Of a stretch of 61,474 nt of DNA, positions 8,188-15,954 are shown in pieces; position 1 is the stretch's first letter; every line of letters starts with the position of its first letter. The stretch lies in the NCBI GenBank assembly GCA_018433015.1, contig JAHDSB010000028.1:1-61474 (forward strand), in the 5' to 3' direction. Source of the stretch: Clostridia bacterium (lineage in GTDB: Bacteria; Bacillota; Peptococcia; DRI-13; SV3-B141). The notes beneath the pieces are model-generated. The model did not search any database. It was not told where the DNA came from and was given only the letters and a program-made list of their open reading frames with translations. The position numbers and the translations under genes are program-made.

Positions 8188-8217
8188 ATAACCGAGTTTT
8201 CTCGGTTATATTTTTTT
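8188..8217 (+). terminator. Intrinsic terminator between recX and rny
   Basis: ATAACCGAG (8188-8196) pairs with CTCGGTTAT (8201-8209), four-base loop, then ATTTTTTT. It may simply end the recA-recX transcript or be the expression platform of the structured leader. Confidence 0.85.
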
Positions 8218-8265
8218 ACCTGTATAAGATATTAGTTATCTTTACTAGAATTTAATAAATAGGAG

Positions 8266-9810
8266 GTGAACACGATAGCATATTACATTTTAACAGCAAT
8301 AATTGCATGTTTCCTGGGAATACTTATAGGATACATTTTTAGAAAAAAGACAGCGGAAGCCAAAATAGCCTCTGCTGAAGAAGAAGCAGTTAAGCTCTTA
8401 GAAGAAGCAAAACGAAATGCTGAGTCAAGAAAGAAAGAAGCTATTTTAGAAGCTAAAGAAGAAAGCCACCGTATACGTCTGGAAGGTGAAAGAGAAATCA
8501 GGGATCGGCGCAATGAATTACAGCGCTTTGAACGACGTTTGTTACAAAAAGAAGAAAACTTGGATAAAAAGTCTGATTCTATTGAACGTAAAGAAGAAAG
8601 CTTGCAAAAATTTGAGGCTGAATTGAATACTCAAAAGAACAGCATTGCTGAAACTTTACAACAACAAATGTCTGAACTTGAAAGAATATCTAACCTTTCC
8701 TTCGATCAAGCTCGAGAAATTCTTTTAGCACGAGTTCAAGATGAAATTAAGCATGAGACAGCAATGATGATTAAGGAATATGAAACTCAAGCTAAAGAAG
8801 AAGCGGTGAAAAAAGCACGTGAAATTATATCTATGGCGATTCAGCGTTGTGCTGCGGACCATGTAGCAGAGACGACTGTTTCTGTAGTTGCTTTACCTAA
8901 TGATGAAATGAAAGGCCGTATAATTGGCCGTGAAGGACGTAATATTAGAACTCTGGAGACACTTACAGGCATTGATCTTATTATAGATGATACTCCTGAA
9001 GCTGTGATACTATCAGGATTTGATCCTATTAGGCGTGAAATTGCTAGGAATGCGTTAGAAAAACTTATTCTTGACGGAAGGATACATCCTGCCCGCATAG
9101 AAGAGATGGTAGAGAAGTCCCAAAAAGAAATAGAACAAAAAATCAGGGAAGAAGGAGAACAGGCTACTTTTGAGACTGGTGTTAACGGCCTTCATCCTGA
9201 ACTAGTGAAATTATTGGGCAGATTAAAATATAGGACCAGCTATGGTCAAAGTGTGTTAAAGCACTCCATTGAAGTGGCCCATTTAGCAAAAATCATGGCT
9301 GCAGAGATCGGAGCTGATGTTGTACTAGCAAAGCGTGCGGGTCTTTTACATGATATTGGAAAAGCAGTGGATCATGAAGTTGAGGGTCCTCATGTTGCTA
9401 TAGGTGCCGAACTGGCTAAGAAATATAAAGAAAGTCCGGAGGTAATCCATGCAATAGCAGCTCATCACGGAGATGAGCCCTTCCAATCAGTAGAGGCTGT
9501 ATTAGTTGCTGCCGCAGATGCCATTTCGGCTGCACGTCCTGGAGCAAGAAGGGAAACCTTAGAAGCCTACATTAAACGTCTGGAAAAATTAGAAGAGATA
9601 GCAAATGAATTTGAAGGAGTAGAAAAGTCTTTTGCTATTCAAGCAGGTAGAGAAATACGCATCATAGTTAAACCTGATAAAATTGACGATGCTTCATCGG
9701 TAAGTATGGCCCGTGATATAGTTAAAAAGATAGAAGAAAATCTCGAATATCCTGGGCAGATAAAAGTTGTTGTGGTGCGTGAGACAAGAGCCGTTGATTA
9801 CGCTAAGTAA
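8266..9810 (+). CDS. rny: Ribonuclease Y
   Basis: About 514 residues, the usual length. An N-terminal membrane helix ([20 protein letters not shown]) is followed by a long charged coiled coil (30-190), a KH RNA-binding domain with GREGRN at 221-226, and an HD domain with the catalytic HD at 362-363 ([15 protein letters not shown]). RNase Y is the membrane-anchored endonuclease that starts mRNA decay in Firmicutes. The start is odd: the only canonical in-frame start near the ribosome binding site is the GTG at 8266, which overlaps the AGGAGG (8261-8266) itself; ideal spacing points to ATA at 8275 (eight bases) or ACG at 8272. The gene has its own terminator and a structured leader. Confidence 0.95.
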   Translation: MNTIAYYILTAIIACFLGILIGYIFRKKTAEAKIASAEEEAVKLLEEAKRNAESRKKEAILEAKEESHRIRLEGEREIRDRRNELQRFERRLLQKEENLDKKSDSIERKEESLQKFEAELNTQKNSIAETLQQQMSELERISNLSFDQAREILLARVQDEIKHETAMMIKEYETQAKEEAVKKAREIISMAIQRCAADHVAETTVSVVALPNDEMKGRIIGREGRNIRTLETLTGIDLIIDDTPEAVILSGFDPIRREIARNALEKLILDGRIHPARIEEMVEKSQKEIEQKIREEGEQATFETGVNGLHPELVKLLGRLKYRTSYGQSVLKHSIEVAHLAKIMAAEIGADVVLAKRAGLLHDIGKAVDHEVEGPHVAIGAELAKKYKESPEVIHAIAAHHGDEPFQSVEAVLVAAADAISAARPGARRETLEAYIKRLEKLEEIANEFEGVEKSFAIQAGREIRIIVKPDKIDDASSVSMARDIVKKIEENLEYPGQIKVVVVRETRAVDYAK

Positions 9811-9811
9811 A

Positions 9812-9837
9812 AAAAAAGCGACCTATGGTCGCTTTTT
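9812..9837 (+). terminator. Terminator after rny
   Basis: AAAAGCGACC pairs with GGTCGCTTTT around a TAT loop, with flanking A and T runs, directly after the stop codon. Confidence 0.9.
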
Positions 9838-9940
9838 CCATTATTGCCAATAAAATTTAAAACTTCTTGTTAAAAAGAAGGGTTTCCAAGCTAAAATGCA
9901 GAAACATAAGACGTACATATTTACTTAGGATGGTGCGGAC

Positions 9941-10459
9941 ATGAAAGATAGTTGTAAGAGTTATACTGCTGATGATAATAGTATTTGTTTGCTAACATCC
10001 CTTCTGGTACGTTATCCTGAAATTGGTACAATTAGATACTCTCCAGAGGGACAGTTGATTGAACTAAGCTTTATTATTAGAGATGTGCTGGATGATAAGG
10101 TAGTTAAAGAATTAGAAGAAGAATTATATATGTGTATGAATACATATATGTTTTATTTGCAGAAAAGAAAACCAGGATACTATAAGCTTGGTTGTGATAA
10201 AGGCTTAGGAATCAGTGTAGTTCAAATAACTCGTGACACCACCACATTGACTCAAAAAGAACTAGCGTTGATAATAAATTACTTACAAGATAAATTTTAT
10301 GATAAATTAATTGAAGACGAAAATAGTTTAGAAGAGGACTACTTGGTAGAACAAGATGATGTCATCAGTTATATTCTTGATAACATGCGGAGTAGAAAGC
10401 CGGAAAAGAAAGTAATTGCCTTAAGGGAAGAAGGTCGAGTCCTAGTATTTCAACGTTAA
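9941..10459 (+). CDS. Conserved-looking hypothetical protein between rny and ymdB
   Basis: A 172-residue soluble protein with no family I recognise. It opens with a cysteine-containing stretch (MKDSCKSY) and the segment CLLTSLLVRYPEIGTIRYSPE, has a helical acidic middle (VVKELEEELYMCMNTYMFYL) and ends in a hydrophobic/basic piece (KVIALREEGRVLVFQR). There is no signal peptide or membrane helix. Codon use looks like that of the neighbours. It sits alone between the rny terminator and ymdB, 67 bp before the latter and in the same orientation. A role linked to RNA turnover or cell-fate signalling would be a guess from position only. Confidence 0.75.
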   Translation: MKDSCKSYTADDNSICLLTSLLVRYPEIGTIRYSPEGQLIELSFIIRDVLDDKVVKELEEELYMCMNTYMFYLQKRKPGYYKLGCDKGLGISVVQITRDTTTLTQKELALIINYLQDKFYDKLIEDENSLEEDYLVEQDDVISYILDNMRSRKPEKKVIALREEGRVLVFQR

Positions 10460-10526
10460 CAAATGCCGGAAAATGGAAATAATAAAGTAGTGGTAGTAAT
10501 ACTTCTGTTGTTAGTGGGAGGAACAT

Positions 10527-11309
10527 ATGCTAAAAGTATTAATGGTAGGAGATATCTTTGGAAAGCCGGGTCGCAAAGCAGTAAAAGAGCTGATAAAAAC
10601 TTATAGAAATCAGTATGAATTAGATTTTGTTATTGCTAATGGCGAAAATGCGGCAGGCGGTAATGGAATTACCAGAGAAATTGCTAATGAATTGTATAAT
10701 GCACAAATTGATTTTATCACTATGGGTAACCATACATGGGATAAAAAAGAAATATTTCAATTTATAGATACTGATAAGAAAATAATTAGACCCGCCAATT
10801 ATCCTCCCGGTACTCCTGGGAGAGGATGGGCAATTGTTCCCTTAAGTAATGAGCTTAAAATTGGCATAATTAATCTTTCTGGTCGTGTGTTTTTGCCACC
10901 CCTGGATTGTCCCTTTCGGGTAGGTGAAAGAATTGTTGAGGAAATATCTAAAGAAACTCATATAATTATCGTAGATTTTCATGCAGAAGCCACATCGGAG
11001 AAAATTGCTATGGGTTGGTTTATGGATGGTAAAGTATCGGCAGTGGTGGGAACCCATACTCATGTTCAAACGGCAGATGAGCGGATTCTGCCTTATGGTA
11101 CAGGCTACATAACTGATGTAGGAATGACCGGCCCCCATGATTCAATTCTGGGAGTAAAAAGGGATATAGTGATACAGAAATTTCTTACTCAGCTTCCAGC
11201 TCGCTTTGAAACAGCACAAGGAGTTGCCCAGCTTAATGCTATATTACTTGAAATTGATGAAACAACAGGAAAAACCATGGGATTAAAAAGAATACAAGAC
11301 TATCTCTAA
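10527..11309 (+). CDS. ymdB: YmdB-like metallophosphoesterase (TIGR00282 family)
   Basis: 260 residues, the full family length. Metal-binding motifs run in order: GDIFGKPGR near residue 8, NGENAAGGNGIT near 38, GNHTWDKKE near 67, DFHAEATSEK near 150 and VGTHTHVQTAD near 175. B. subtilis YmdB hydrolyses 2',3'-cyclic nucleotides and influences biofilm versus motility programmes. The rny-ymdB-spoVS order is a conserved Firmicutes arrangement and is retained here with one extra gene inserted. Confidence 0.93.
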   Translation: MLKVLMVGDIFGKPGRKAVKELIKTYRNQYELDFVIANGENAAGGNGITREIANELYNAQIDFITMGNHTWDKKEIFQFIDTDKKIIRPANYPPGTPGRGWAIVPLSNELKIGIINLSGRVFLPPLDCPFRVGERIVEEISKETHIIIVDFHAEATSEKIAMGWFMDGKVSAVVGTHTHVQTADERILPYGTGYITDVGMTGPHDSILGVKRDIVIQKFLTQLPARFETAQGVAQLNAILLEIDETTGKTMGLKRIQDYL

Positions 11310-11350
11310 AAGAATATTTACCAAAATTTAATAATATATACTAATTTTAG

Positions 11351-11375
11351 AGGTGTTTAATAAACTTTATAGAAT
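11351..11375 (+). promoter_or_regulatory. Sigma-H-like promoter of spoVS copy 1
   Basis: AGGTGTTT (11351-11358), 13 bases, then GAAT (11372-11375), resembling the sigma-H consensus (AGGAwwT and GAAT). spoVS is a sigma-H gene in B. subtilis. The GAAT lies in the palindrome AGAATA-CA-TATTCT, conserved in both copies. Confidence 0.5.
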
Positions 11376-11457
11376 ACATATTCTAACATTAAAAGAAAAG
11401 TAAATTAAATGTAAACCAAATGTAAACCAAATCGTAATATCGAGGGAGGTTACAAGG

Positions 11458-11718
11458 TTGGAAGTGTTAAAAGTATCAGCAAAATCTAGTCCAAACGCAG
11501 TAGCAGGTGCTTTAGCCGGTGTAATAAGAGAAAGGAACCGCGCAGAAATACAAGCAATTGGTGCCGGTGCATTAAATCAGTCTGTAAAAGCGGTAGCGAT
11601 TGCCAGGGGATTTGTTGCTCCTAGTGGAATTGATTTAATTTGTATCCCGGCCTTTACAGATGTCGTAATTGACGGAGAAGAGAGAACAGCTATAAAACTA
11701 ATTATAGAACCTAGATAA
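11458..11718 (+). CDS. spoVS: Stage V sporulation protein S, copy 1
   Basis: 86 residues, the standard SpoVS length: starts MEVLKVSAKSSPNAVAGAL and contains AIGAGALNQSVKAVAIARGF. SpoVS is a small Alba-like protein needed for spore cortex/coat formation and septation control in B. subtilis. It starts with TTG, preceded by GAGGGAGG with good spacing. It differs from copy 2 at only three residues (N-R-A against N-C-A near 28, D-V-V against D-I-V, L-I-I-E against L-I-V-E). After the stop there is a hairpin (11727-11744) but no T-tract, so transcription may run on toward copy 2. Confidence 0.97.
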   Translation: MEVLKVSAKSSPNAVAGALAGVIRERNRAEIQAIGAGALNQSVKAVAIARGFVAPSGIDLICIPAFTDVVIDGEERTAIKLIIEPR

Positions 11719-12048
11719 AATAAGTACTTACATATTTATGTAAGCGTAAAACGAACCTCACTCTGCAGAAATGATGGGATTTATTTTGCGCTTTTTCCTC
11801 TTATGCCCATTGTTTACTGGGAAGTTGAGGTTGAGTAGTTAAACATGGTTTCAACGACAATCCTTTGTAGCCGAGATAAACTTATATACAGATATTTTTG
11901 AAACTAGATAAGAACTGAAAAATAATTATTACCAAAATTTAATATTTTTTTCTATATTTAAAAGGTATTTTATAAATTTTGTAGAATACATATTCTAACA
12001 TTTAAACCAAATCTAAACCAAATCGTAATATCGAGGGAGGTTACAAGG
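11719..12048 (+). other. 330-bp gap between the two spoVS copies
   Basis: Contains a short hairpin CTTACATA/TATGTAAG at 11727-11744 with no T-run, then about 180 bp with no ORF or motif I recognise, and from 11930 the duplicated promoter region of copy 2. Confidence 0.6.
11963..11987 (+). promoter_or_regulatory. Sigma-H-like promoter of spoVS copy 2
   Basis: AGGTATTT (11963-11970), 13 bases, GAAT (11984-11987): the same spacing and the same AGAATA-CA-TATTCT palindrome as the first copy, which supports it as a functional unit. Confidence 0.5.
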
Positions 12049-12309
12049 TTGGAAGTTTTAAAAGTATCAGCAAAATCTAGTCCAAATGCAGTGGCAGGTG
12101 CTTTAGCCGGTGTAATAAGAGAAAGAAACTGCGCAGAAATACAAGCAATTGGTGCCGGTGCATTGAACCAGTCTGTGAAAGCAGTAGCAATCGCAAGGGG
12201 GTTTGTAGCTCCTAGTGGAATTGATTTAATCTGTATTCCTGCCTTTACGGACATCGTAATTGATGGAGAAGAAAGAACAGCAATAAAATTGATTGTAGAA
12301 CCTAGATAA
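12049..12309 (+). CDS. spoVS: Stage V sporulation protein S, copy 2
   Basis: 86 residues, 83 identical to copy 1, with the same TTG start and GAGGGAGG site. The changes include an Arg-to-Cys substitution near residue 28 that gives this copy its only cysteine; the others are conservative. Unlike copy 1 it ends at a strong intrinsic terminator. Having its own sigma-H-like promoter, it can be expressed independently, so the pair may raise SpoVS dosage or be diverging in function. Confidence 0.97.
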   Translation: MEVLKVSAKSSPNAVAGALAGVIRERNCAEIQAIGAGALNQSVKAVAIARGFVAPSGIDLICIPAFTDIVIDGEERTAIKLIVEPR

Positions 12310-12320
12310 AATAAGTACTT

Positions 12321-12348
12321 GCCTGTTTAAATAAACAGGCTTTTTTTT
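12321..12348 (+). terminator. Terminator after spoVS copy 2
   Basis: GCCTGTTT / AAACAGGC with an AAAT loop followed by eight T. Confidence 0.92.
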
Positions 12349-12414
12349 ATTGCCAAAAAACTCTATACTATATAGGTAGATACATTCACAACTAATTAGA
12401 AAAGGGTGAACTAA

Positions 12415-13368
12415 GTGGAAAATTACTCAGATATACACAAGAATATGCTTGTGGTAGATGGACATTGTGATACCCTTTTAGATCTATATAACAATAATAG
12501 GTCTTTTTGGGAACACAACAAAGCGGGCCATCTCGATTGGCCTCGCTTAAAACTGGGAAAAATAAATTTGCAATTTATGGCCATATATATCGAGCCCCAA
12601 TATAAACCTTTTGGAGCACTATGTCGTACTTTGGAAATATTAGATTACTATCATAGTTTGAACCTTACTACCCTTACAAATAAAGAACATCTAAACTCAT
12701 TAAACCCTAATTCCCATCTTTTTTTACTAGCTATAGAAGGTGGAGAAGCCCTTGAAGGAAAACTCAGTACACTGCGTGTCTTATTTAAATTGGGAATACG
12801 CAGTATAACCTTAACCTGGAATCAAAGAAATAAGATTGCTGATGGGGTAGGTGAGAAAGAAAGTAGGGGAGGCTTAACGAATTTTGGTAGAGAAGTTATC
12901 AAAGAAATGAATAGATTAGGTATGCTAATCGATGTATCTCACCTCTCAGAACCAGGCTTTTGGGATGTAATATCATTAAGCAAGGCGCCCATAGCAGCTA
13001 CTCATTCATGTTGTAGCGCGTTGTATGACCATCCACGAAATCTAACAGATAAGCAATTAAAAGCCCTGGGAGAAAAGCAAGGAATTATAGGTATTAACTT
13101 TTTCCCTGGGTTTTTAGGGAATAAATCTGCTAAGATTGATGATGTTGTAGCCCACATAGAACATGCAGCTGAGTATGCAGGCCTTGATCATGTAGGTATA
13201 GGATCAGACTTTGATGGTATAGAAACAACCCCAGAAGGATTGGAAGATGCCACAATGCTACCAAAGCTTACAGAAGCCCTTTTAAAAAGAAATTGGCAAG
13301 AAGACAATGTACATAAAGTATTAGGAGGTAATTTTATTCGTGTCTTACAAGAAGTTTTACCAGAATGA
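12415..13368 (+). CDS. Membrane dipeptidase family (M19) zinc hydrolase
   Basis: 317 residues, typical of bacterial renal-dipeptidase homologues. Motifs: DGHCDTLLDLY (metal-binding HxD) near 20, IEGGEALEG (bridging Glu) near 107, DVSHLSEPGFWDV near 175, ATHSCCSALYDHPRNLTD near 197 and GIGSDFDGIE near 265. The enzyme cleaves dipeptides, including L-D or dehydro forms, by a binuclear zinc site. The start is GTG with AAGGGTGA upstream. There is no signal peptide, so it is probably cytoplasmic. Its end overlaps the next gene by 29 bp, indicating coupling. Confidence 0.93.
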   Translation: MENYSDIHKNMLVVDGHCDTLLDLYNNNRSFWEHNKAGHLDWPRLKLGKINLQFMAIYIEPQYKPFGALCRTLEILDYYHSLNLTTLTNKEHLNSLNPNSHLFLLAIEGGEALEGKLSTLRVLFKLGIRSITLTWNQRNKIADGVGEKESRGGLTNFGREVIKEMNRLGMLIDVSHLSEPGFWDVISLSKAPIAATHSCCSALYDHPRNLTDKQLKALGEKQGIIGINFFPGFLGNKSAKIDDVVAHIEHAAEYAGLDHVGIGSDFDGIETTPEGLEDATMLPKLTEALLKRNWQEDNVHKVLGGNFIRVLQEVLPE

Positions 13369-14206
13369 TGAAGTAATTAAGGGCGATTTACACTTACATA
13401 CAACGGCCTCTGACGGACGTTACTCCCCGGAAAAGGTGGTGGAGTTTGCTTATGAAAAGGGAGTCCGAGTATTAGCTATAACAGATCATGATACGACGGC
13501 GGGATTAAGTGCAGCTAAAAAGAAGACCCAAGAATATGGGCTGGATTTTATCCCCGGTATTGAGCTCAGTACAACATACGCCAAACACGAAGTTCACATT
13601 CTGGGATATTATATAGATGAAAATAATGAAGAAATGCAAGAAAACTTACAAGAAATAGCTTATTCCCGTATAAGTAGGGTAAAGAAGATAGTCAGCAAAA
13701 TAAAGGAATTGGGCTATCCTCTTACCTATGAAGATGTAAAGAAAAAATCATCATCTGGTACTATAGGAAGGCCCCATATCGCCTTAGCCATGATGGACTA
13801 TGGTATAATTAACGATGTGGAGGAAGCTTTTGAAAAATATCTTAATCCTGGCTGTCCCGCTTTTGTTCCCCGTTATCGACTTACCCCCCAAGATGCTGTG
13901 TTATTAATTACAAAAGCTGGGGGAGTTCCTGTTTTAGCCCATCCCGGTTTAGATTTTCCGGAACATTTATTACCGGAACTAGTTAGTTATGGTTTGAAAG
14001 GAATAGAAGTATTTCATCCCAGTCATTCTAGGGAAATTGAAGAAAACTATTATCATCAGGCCTGCCATTATGAATTAATAATTACAGGTGGTTCAGATTT
14101 CCATGGTCACACTAAAGAAGATTGGCAGCATTTCGGTGAGATGAGAAACCCTGTAAAAACTATTCAATATTTGAAAGAAATGTGGAAAGAAAACTCATGT
14201 GACTAA
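13340..14206 (+). CDS. PHP-domain phosphoesterase (nucleoside 3',5'-bisphosphate phosphatase / 5'-3' exoribonuclease type)
   Basis: 288 residues with PHP metal motifs: GDLHLHTTASDGRYSPE (HxH) near 16, ITDHDTTAG near 48, PGIELSTTY near 73, VLAHPGLDF near 205 and GGSDFHG near 263. Homologues (YciV/RNase AM type) act on 3',5'-nucleoside bisphosphates or short RNA 5' ends. The only usable start in this frame is the GTG at 13340 inside the dipeptidase gene; no nearer in-frame start precedes the first motif. Cytoplasmic. Pairing with the dipeptidase appears operonic, not functional. Confidence 0.88.
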   Translation: MSYKKFYQNDEVIKGDLHLHTTASDGRYSPEKVVEFAYEKGVRVLAITDHDTTAGLSAAKKKTQEYGLDFIPGIELSTTYAKHEVHILGYYIDENNEEMQENLQEIAYSRISRVKKIVSKIKELGYPLTYEDVKKKSSSGTIGRPHIALAMMDYGIINDVEEAFEKYLNPGCPAFVPRYRLTPQDAVLLITKAGGVPVLAHPGLDFPEHLLPELVSYGLKGIEVFHPSHSREIEENYYHQACHYELIITGGSDFHGHTKEDWQHFGEMRNPVKTIQYLKEMWKENSCD

Positions 14207-14265
14207 AAATCTCTGGTAAAGAATATAATAATGGCAAGAATCTCTAAATCAAAGAGGGCCTAGGT

Positions 14266-14556
14266 ATGAGCTGTGAACAGGAATTAAGTGAAATGGGTAA
14301 GCTGGTAGAACAATTACAACAACGAGTAGAGCATTTGCGAGTTAGCAGAAGGGTTTTAATGAACTTAATTGAAAAAATTGAAAGAGATAAGGCTACAACT
14401 ATTAGTAGATTAGAAAAAGAAAATAAAAAATTAACCCTCACTAATAAAAAATATGCTCGCTGGTTAATGGAATCAAATTATAGGCTACGACAAATGGAAA
14501 AACAGATAGGGGAAAATGAGTTATCAGAAACTGATAATGTTAATATAAATCTTTGA
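14266..14556 (+). CDS. Small coiled-coil protein of unknown function
   Basis: 96 residues, almost entirely predicted coiled coil: heptad-like segments LSEMGKLVEQLQQRVEHLRV and LEKENKKLTLTNKKYARWL, with a single Cys at residue 3. No signal peptide or membrane segment. It starts after an AGAGG site and ends nine bases before cobU, suggesting co-transcription with the cobalamin genes, but nothing in it suggests cobalamin chemistry. Function unknown. Confidence 0.7.
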   Translation: MSCEQELSEMGKLVEQLQQRVEHLRVSRRVLMNLIEKIERDKATTISRLEKENKKLTLTNKKYARWLMESNYRLRQMEKQIGENELSETDNVNINL

Positions 14557-14565
14557 GGAGGCACG

Positions 14566-15159
14566 ATGGGTAAACTTATACTTGTTACAGGTGCAGCTCG
14601 TAGTGGAAAGAGTACTTTTGCAGAAGAATTAGCAGTAAAAATGGACAAACCTGTAGCTTATTTAGCTACAGCCCAGGTACTGGATGAGGAAATGGCAGAA
14701 CGGGTAAGATTACATGTAGAAAGACGACCTTCTACGTGGAAAACTTATGAGGAACCATATCATCCTGCCCATGTAATAGCAGCACATAGTGAATATGACC
14801 AGGCTTGGCTTCTGGATTGTGTCACACTATATGTATCTAATCTACTTTTTTCTTTATTGGATGAGGAATCTTTACATGCTTTAGATAATAACGAAAACTA
14901 TATAGCTACTAATATTCAAAAGAAAATACTGAAGGAAATAGAAGATTTGATAAGGATAGTAAAACAGAAAAGTATTACGCTGATTGCTGTTTCTAATGAA
15001 GTGGGCTGGGGTTTAGTTCCTCCTGATCCTCTAAGCAGGGCTTATCGTGATATAATTGGTAAAGTTAATCAGAAAATAGCACAAGCAGCAACAGAGGTTT
15101 ATTTAGTAACAGTGGGAATCCCTCTTAAATTAAAACCCGCTACCGATAATAACCTGTGA
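14566..15159 (+). CDS. cobU: Adenosylcobinamide kinase / adenosylcobinamide-phosphate guanylyltransferase
   Basis: 197 residues. The P-loop is GAARSGKSTFAEELA at 7-21; further CobU motifs are YLATAQVLDEEM, VERRPSTWKTYEEP, LLDCVTLYVSNLLF and VSNEVGWGLVPPDPLSRAYRD. It phosphorylates adenosylcobinamide and adds GMP in the lower-ligand loop assembly of adenosylcobalamin. cobS follows after 33 bp and phosphatase genes come next, so this is a nucleotide-loop/salvage cluster. cobT and corrin-ring genes are absent from the window. GAGGAGG precedes the ATG. Confidence 0.96.
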   Translation: MGKLILVTGAARSGKSTFAEELAVKMDKPVAYLATAQVLDEEMAERVRLHVERRPSTWKTYEEPYHPAHVIAAHSEYDQAWLLDCVTLYVSNLLFSLLDEESLHALDNNENYIATNIQKKILKEIEDLIRIVKQKSITLIAVSNEVGWGLVPPDPLSRAYRDIIGKVNQKIAQAATEVYLVTVGIPLKLKPATDNNL

Positions 15160-15192
15160 TTATAAAGGTACTGACGTAAGGCTGGTGTAAAA

Positions 15193-15942
15193 GTGAAAGA
15201 ATTCATTATTGCTATGCAGTTTTTAACTCGACTTAATATTTTTAAAAATCAGGAAGTAACGGAAGAAACTTTTGGCCGTTCTTTGAGTTATTTTCCCCTA
15301 GTAGGGTTTATTATTGGGGGAATTATGTTATTAGTTGCCTACCTGAGTGCTTTTTGTTTTAATCCGTATACTACGGCCGTATTTATTGTAATAACTGAAA
15401 TTCTTGTAACGGGTGGTTTGCATTTAGACGGTTATATGGATACGTGCGATGGAATTTTTTCGGGCCGTCCCCGGGATAGAATTCTGGAAATAATGAAAGA
15501 TAGCAGGGTAGGTTCTATGGGAGTAGCAGCTTTGTTTGTAATGTTATTTTTAAAGATAGCATTTTTTACAGAACTACCCCTGAGGGAATATTGGTCTATA
15601 ATACTGCTCATGCCCTTTGTAGGTCGGTGGGCTATGGTTTATGTTGTAACTTGTTACCCTTATGCTCGACCCCAGGGTTTAGGGGGAATATTTCATAAAC
15701 AAGGGAATAAAAAACTATTTTTTATTGTATCTCTTTACAGCCTGGTTATTATTTTACTACTCCTACCATATAAATTGTGGATAGCACTTCTTCTAACAAT
15801 ATTAAGTAGTAGGGTAGTTGCCAAAAAAATCAGCAAAATATTACAAGGCCATACAGGTGATACTTATGGAGCAGTATGTGAAACTACGGAAATATTTTTT
15901 CTTTTTTGGTGTATCGTCGTATATAAATTATTAATTGTTTAA
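15193..15942 (+). CDS. cobS: Adenosylcobinamide-GDP ribazoletransferase (cobalamin synthase)
   Basis: 249 residues, polytopic membrane protein with the CobS signatures QFLTRLNI, GGLHLDGYMDTCDGIFSGR, DSRVGSMGVAAL and HTGDTYGAVCE. It joins adenosylcobinamide-GDP to alpha-ribazole (phosphate) in the inner membrane. The start is GTG (15193). It lies between cobU and a histidine phosphatase that could be alpha-ribazole phosphatase, as in the classic cobUSC order. Confidence 0.95.
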   Translation: MKEFIIAMQFLTRLNIFKNQEVTEETFGRSLSYFPLVGFIIGGIMLLVAYLSAFCFNPYTTAVFIVITEILVTGGLHLDGYMDTCDGIFSGRPRDRILEIMKDSRVGSMGVAALFVMLFLKIAFFTELPLREYWSIILLMPFVGRWAMVYVVTCYPYARPQGLGGIFHKQGNKKLFFIVSLYSLVIILLLLPYKLWIALLLTILSSRVVAKKISKILQGHTGDTYGAVCETTEIFFLFWCIVVYKLLIV

Positions 15943-15954
15943 GCAGGAGGAGCT

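Larger units (their letters stand above)
11319..12320 (+). repeat. Direct segmental duplication carrying promoter plus spoVS
   Basis: Unit 1 (about 11319-11729) and unit 2 (about 11930-12320) share promoter, ribosome binding site and the whole spoVS ORF. Both start with TACCAAAATTTAATA and end with ATAAAATAAGTACTT. Codon-level synonymous differences are scattered through the ORFs, and unit 1 has about 20 extra bases before its start codon, so this is an old real duplication and not an assembly repeat. Confidence 0.9.

Noticed and set aside
10842-11138. Minus-strand frame within ymdB
   Set aside because: Antisense shadow of a gene with all metallophosphoesterase motifs.
14207-14565. Cobalamin riboswitch before the cobU cluster
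   Set aside because: No B12-box or long structured leader is present; the gap before the coiled-coil gene is only about 60 bp.
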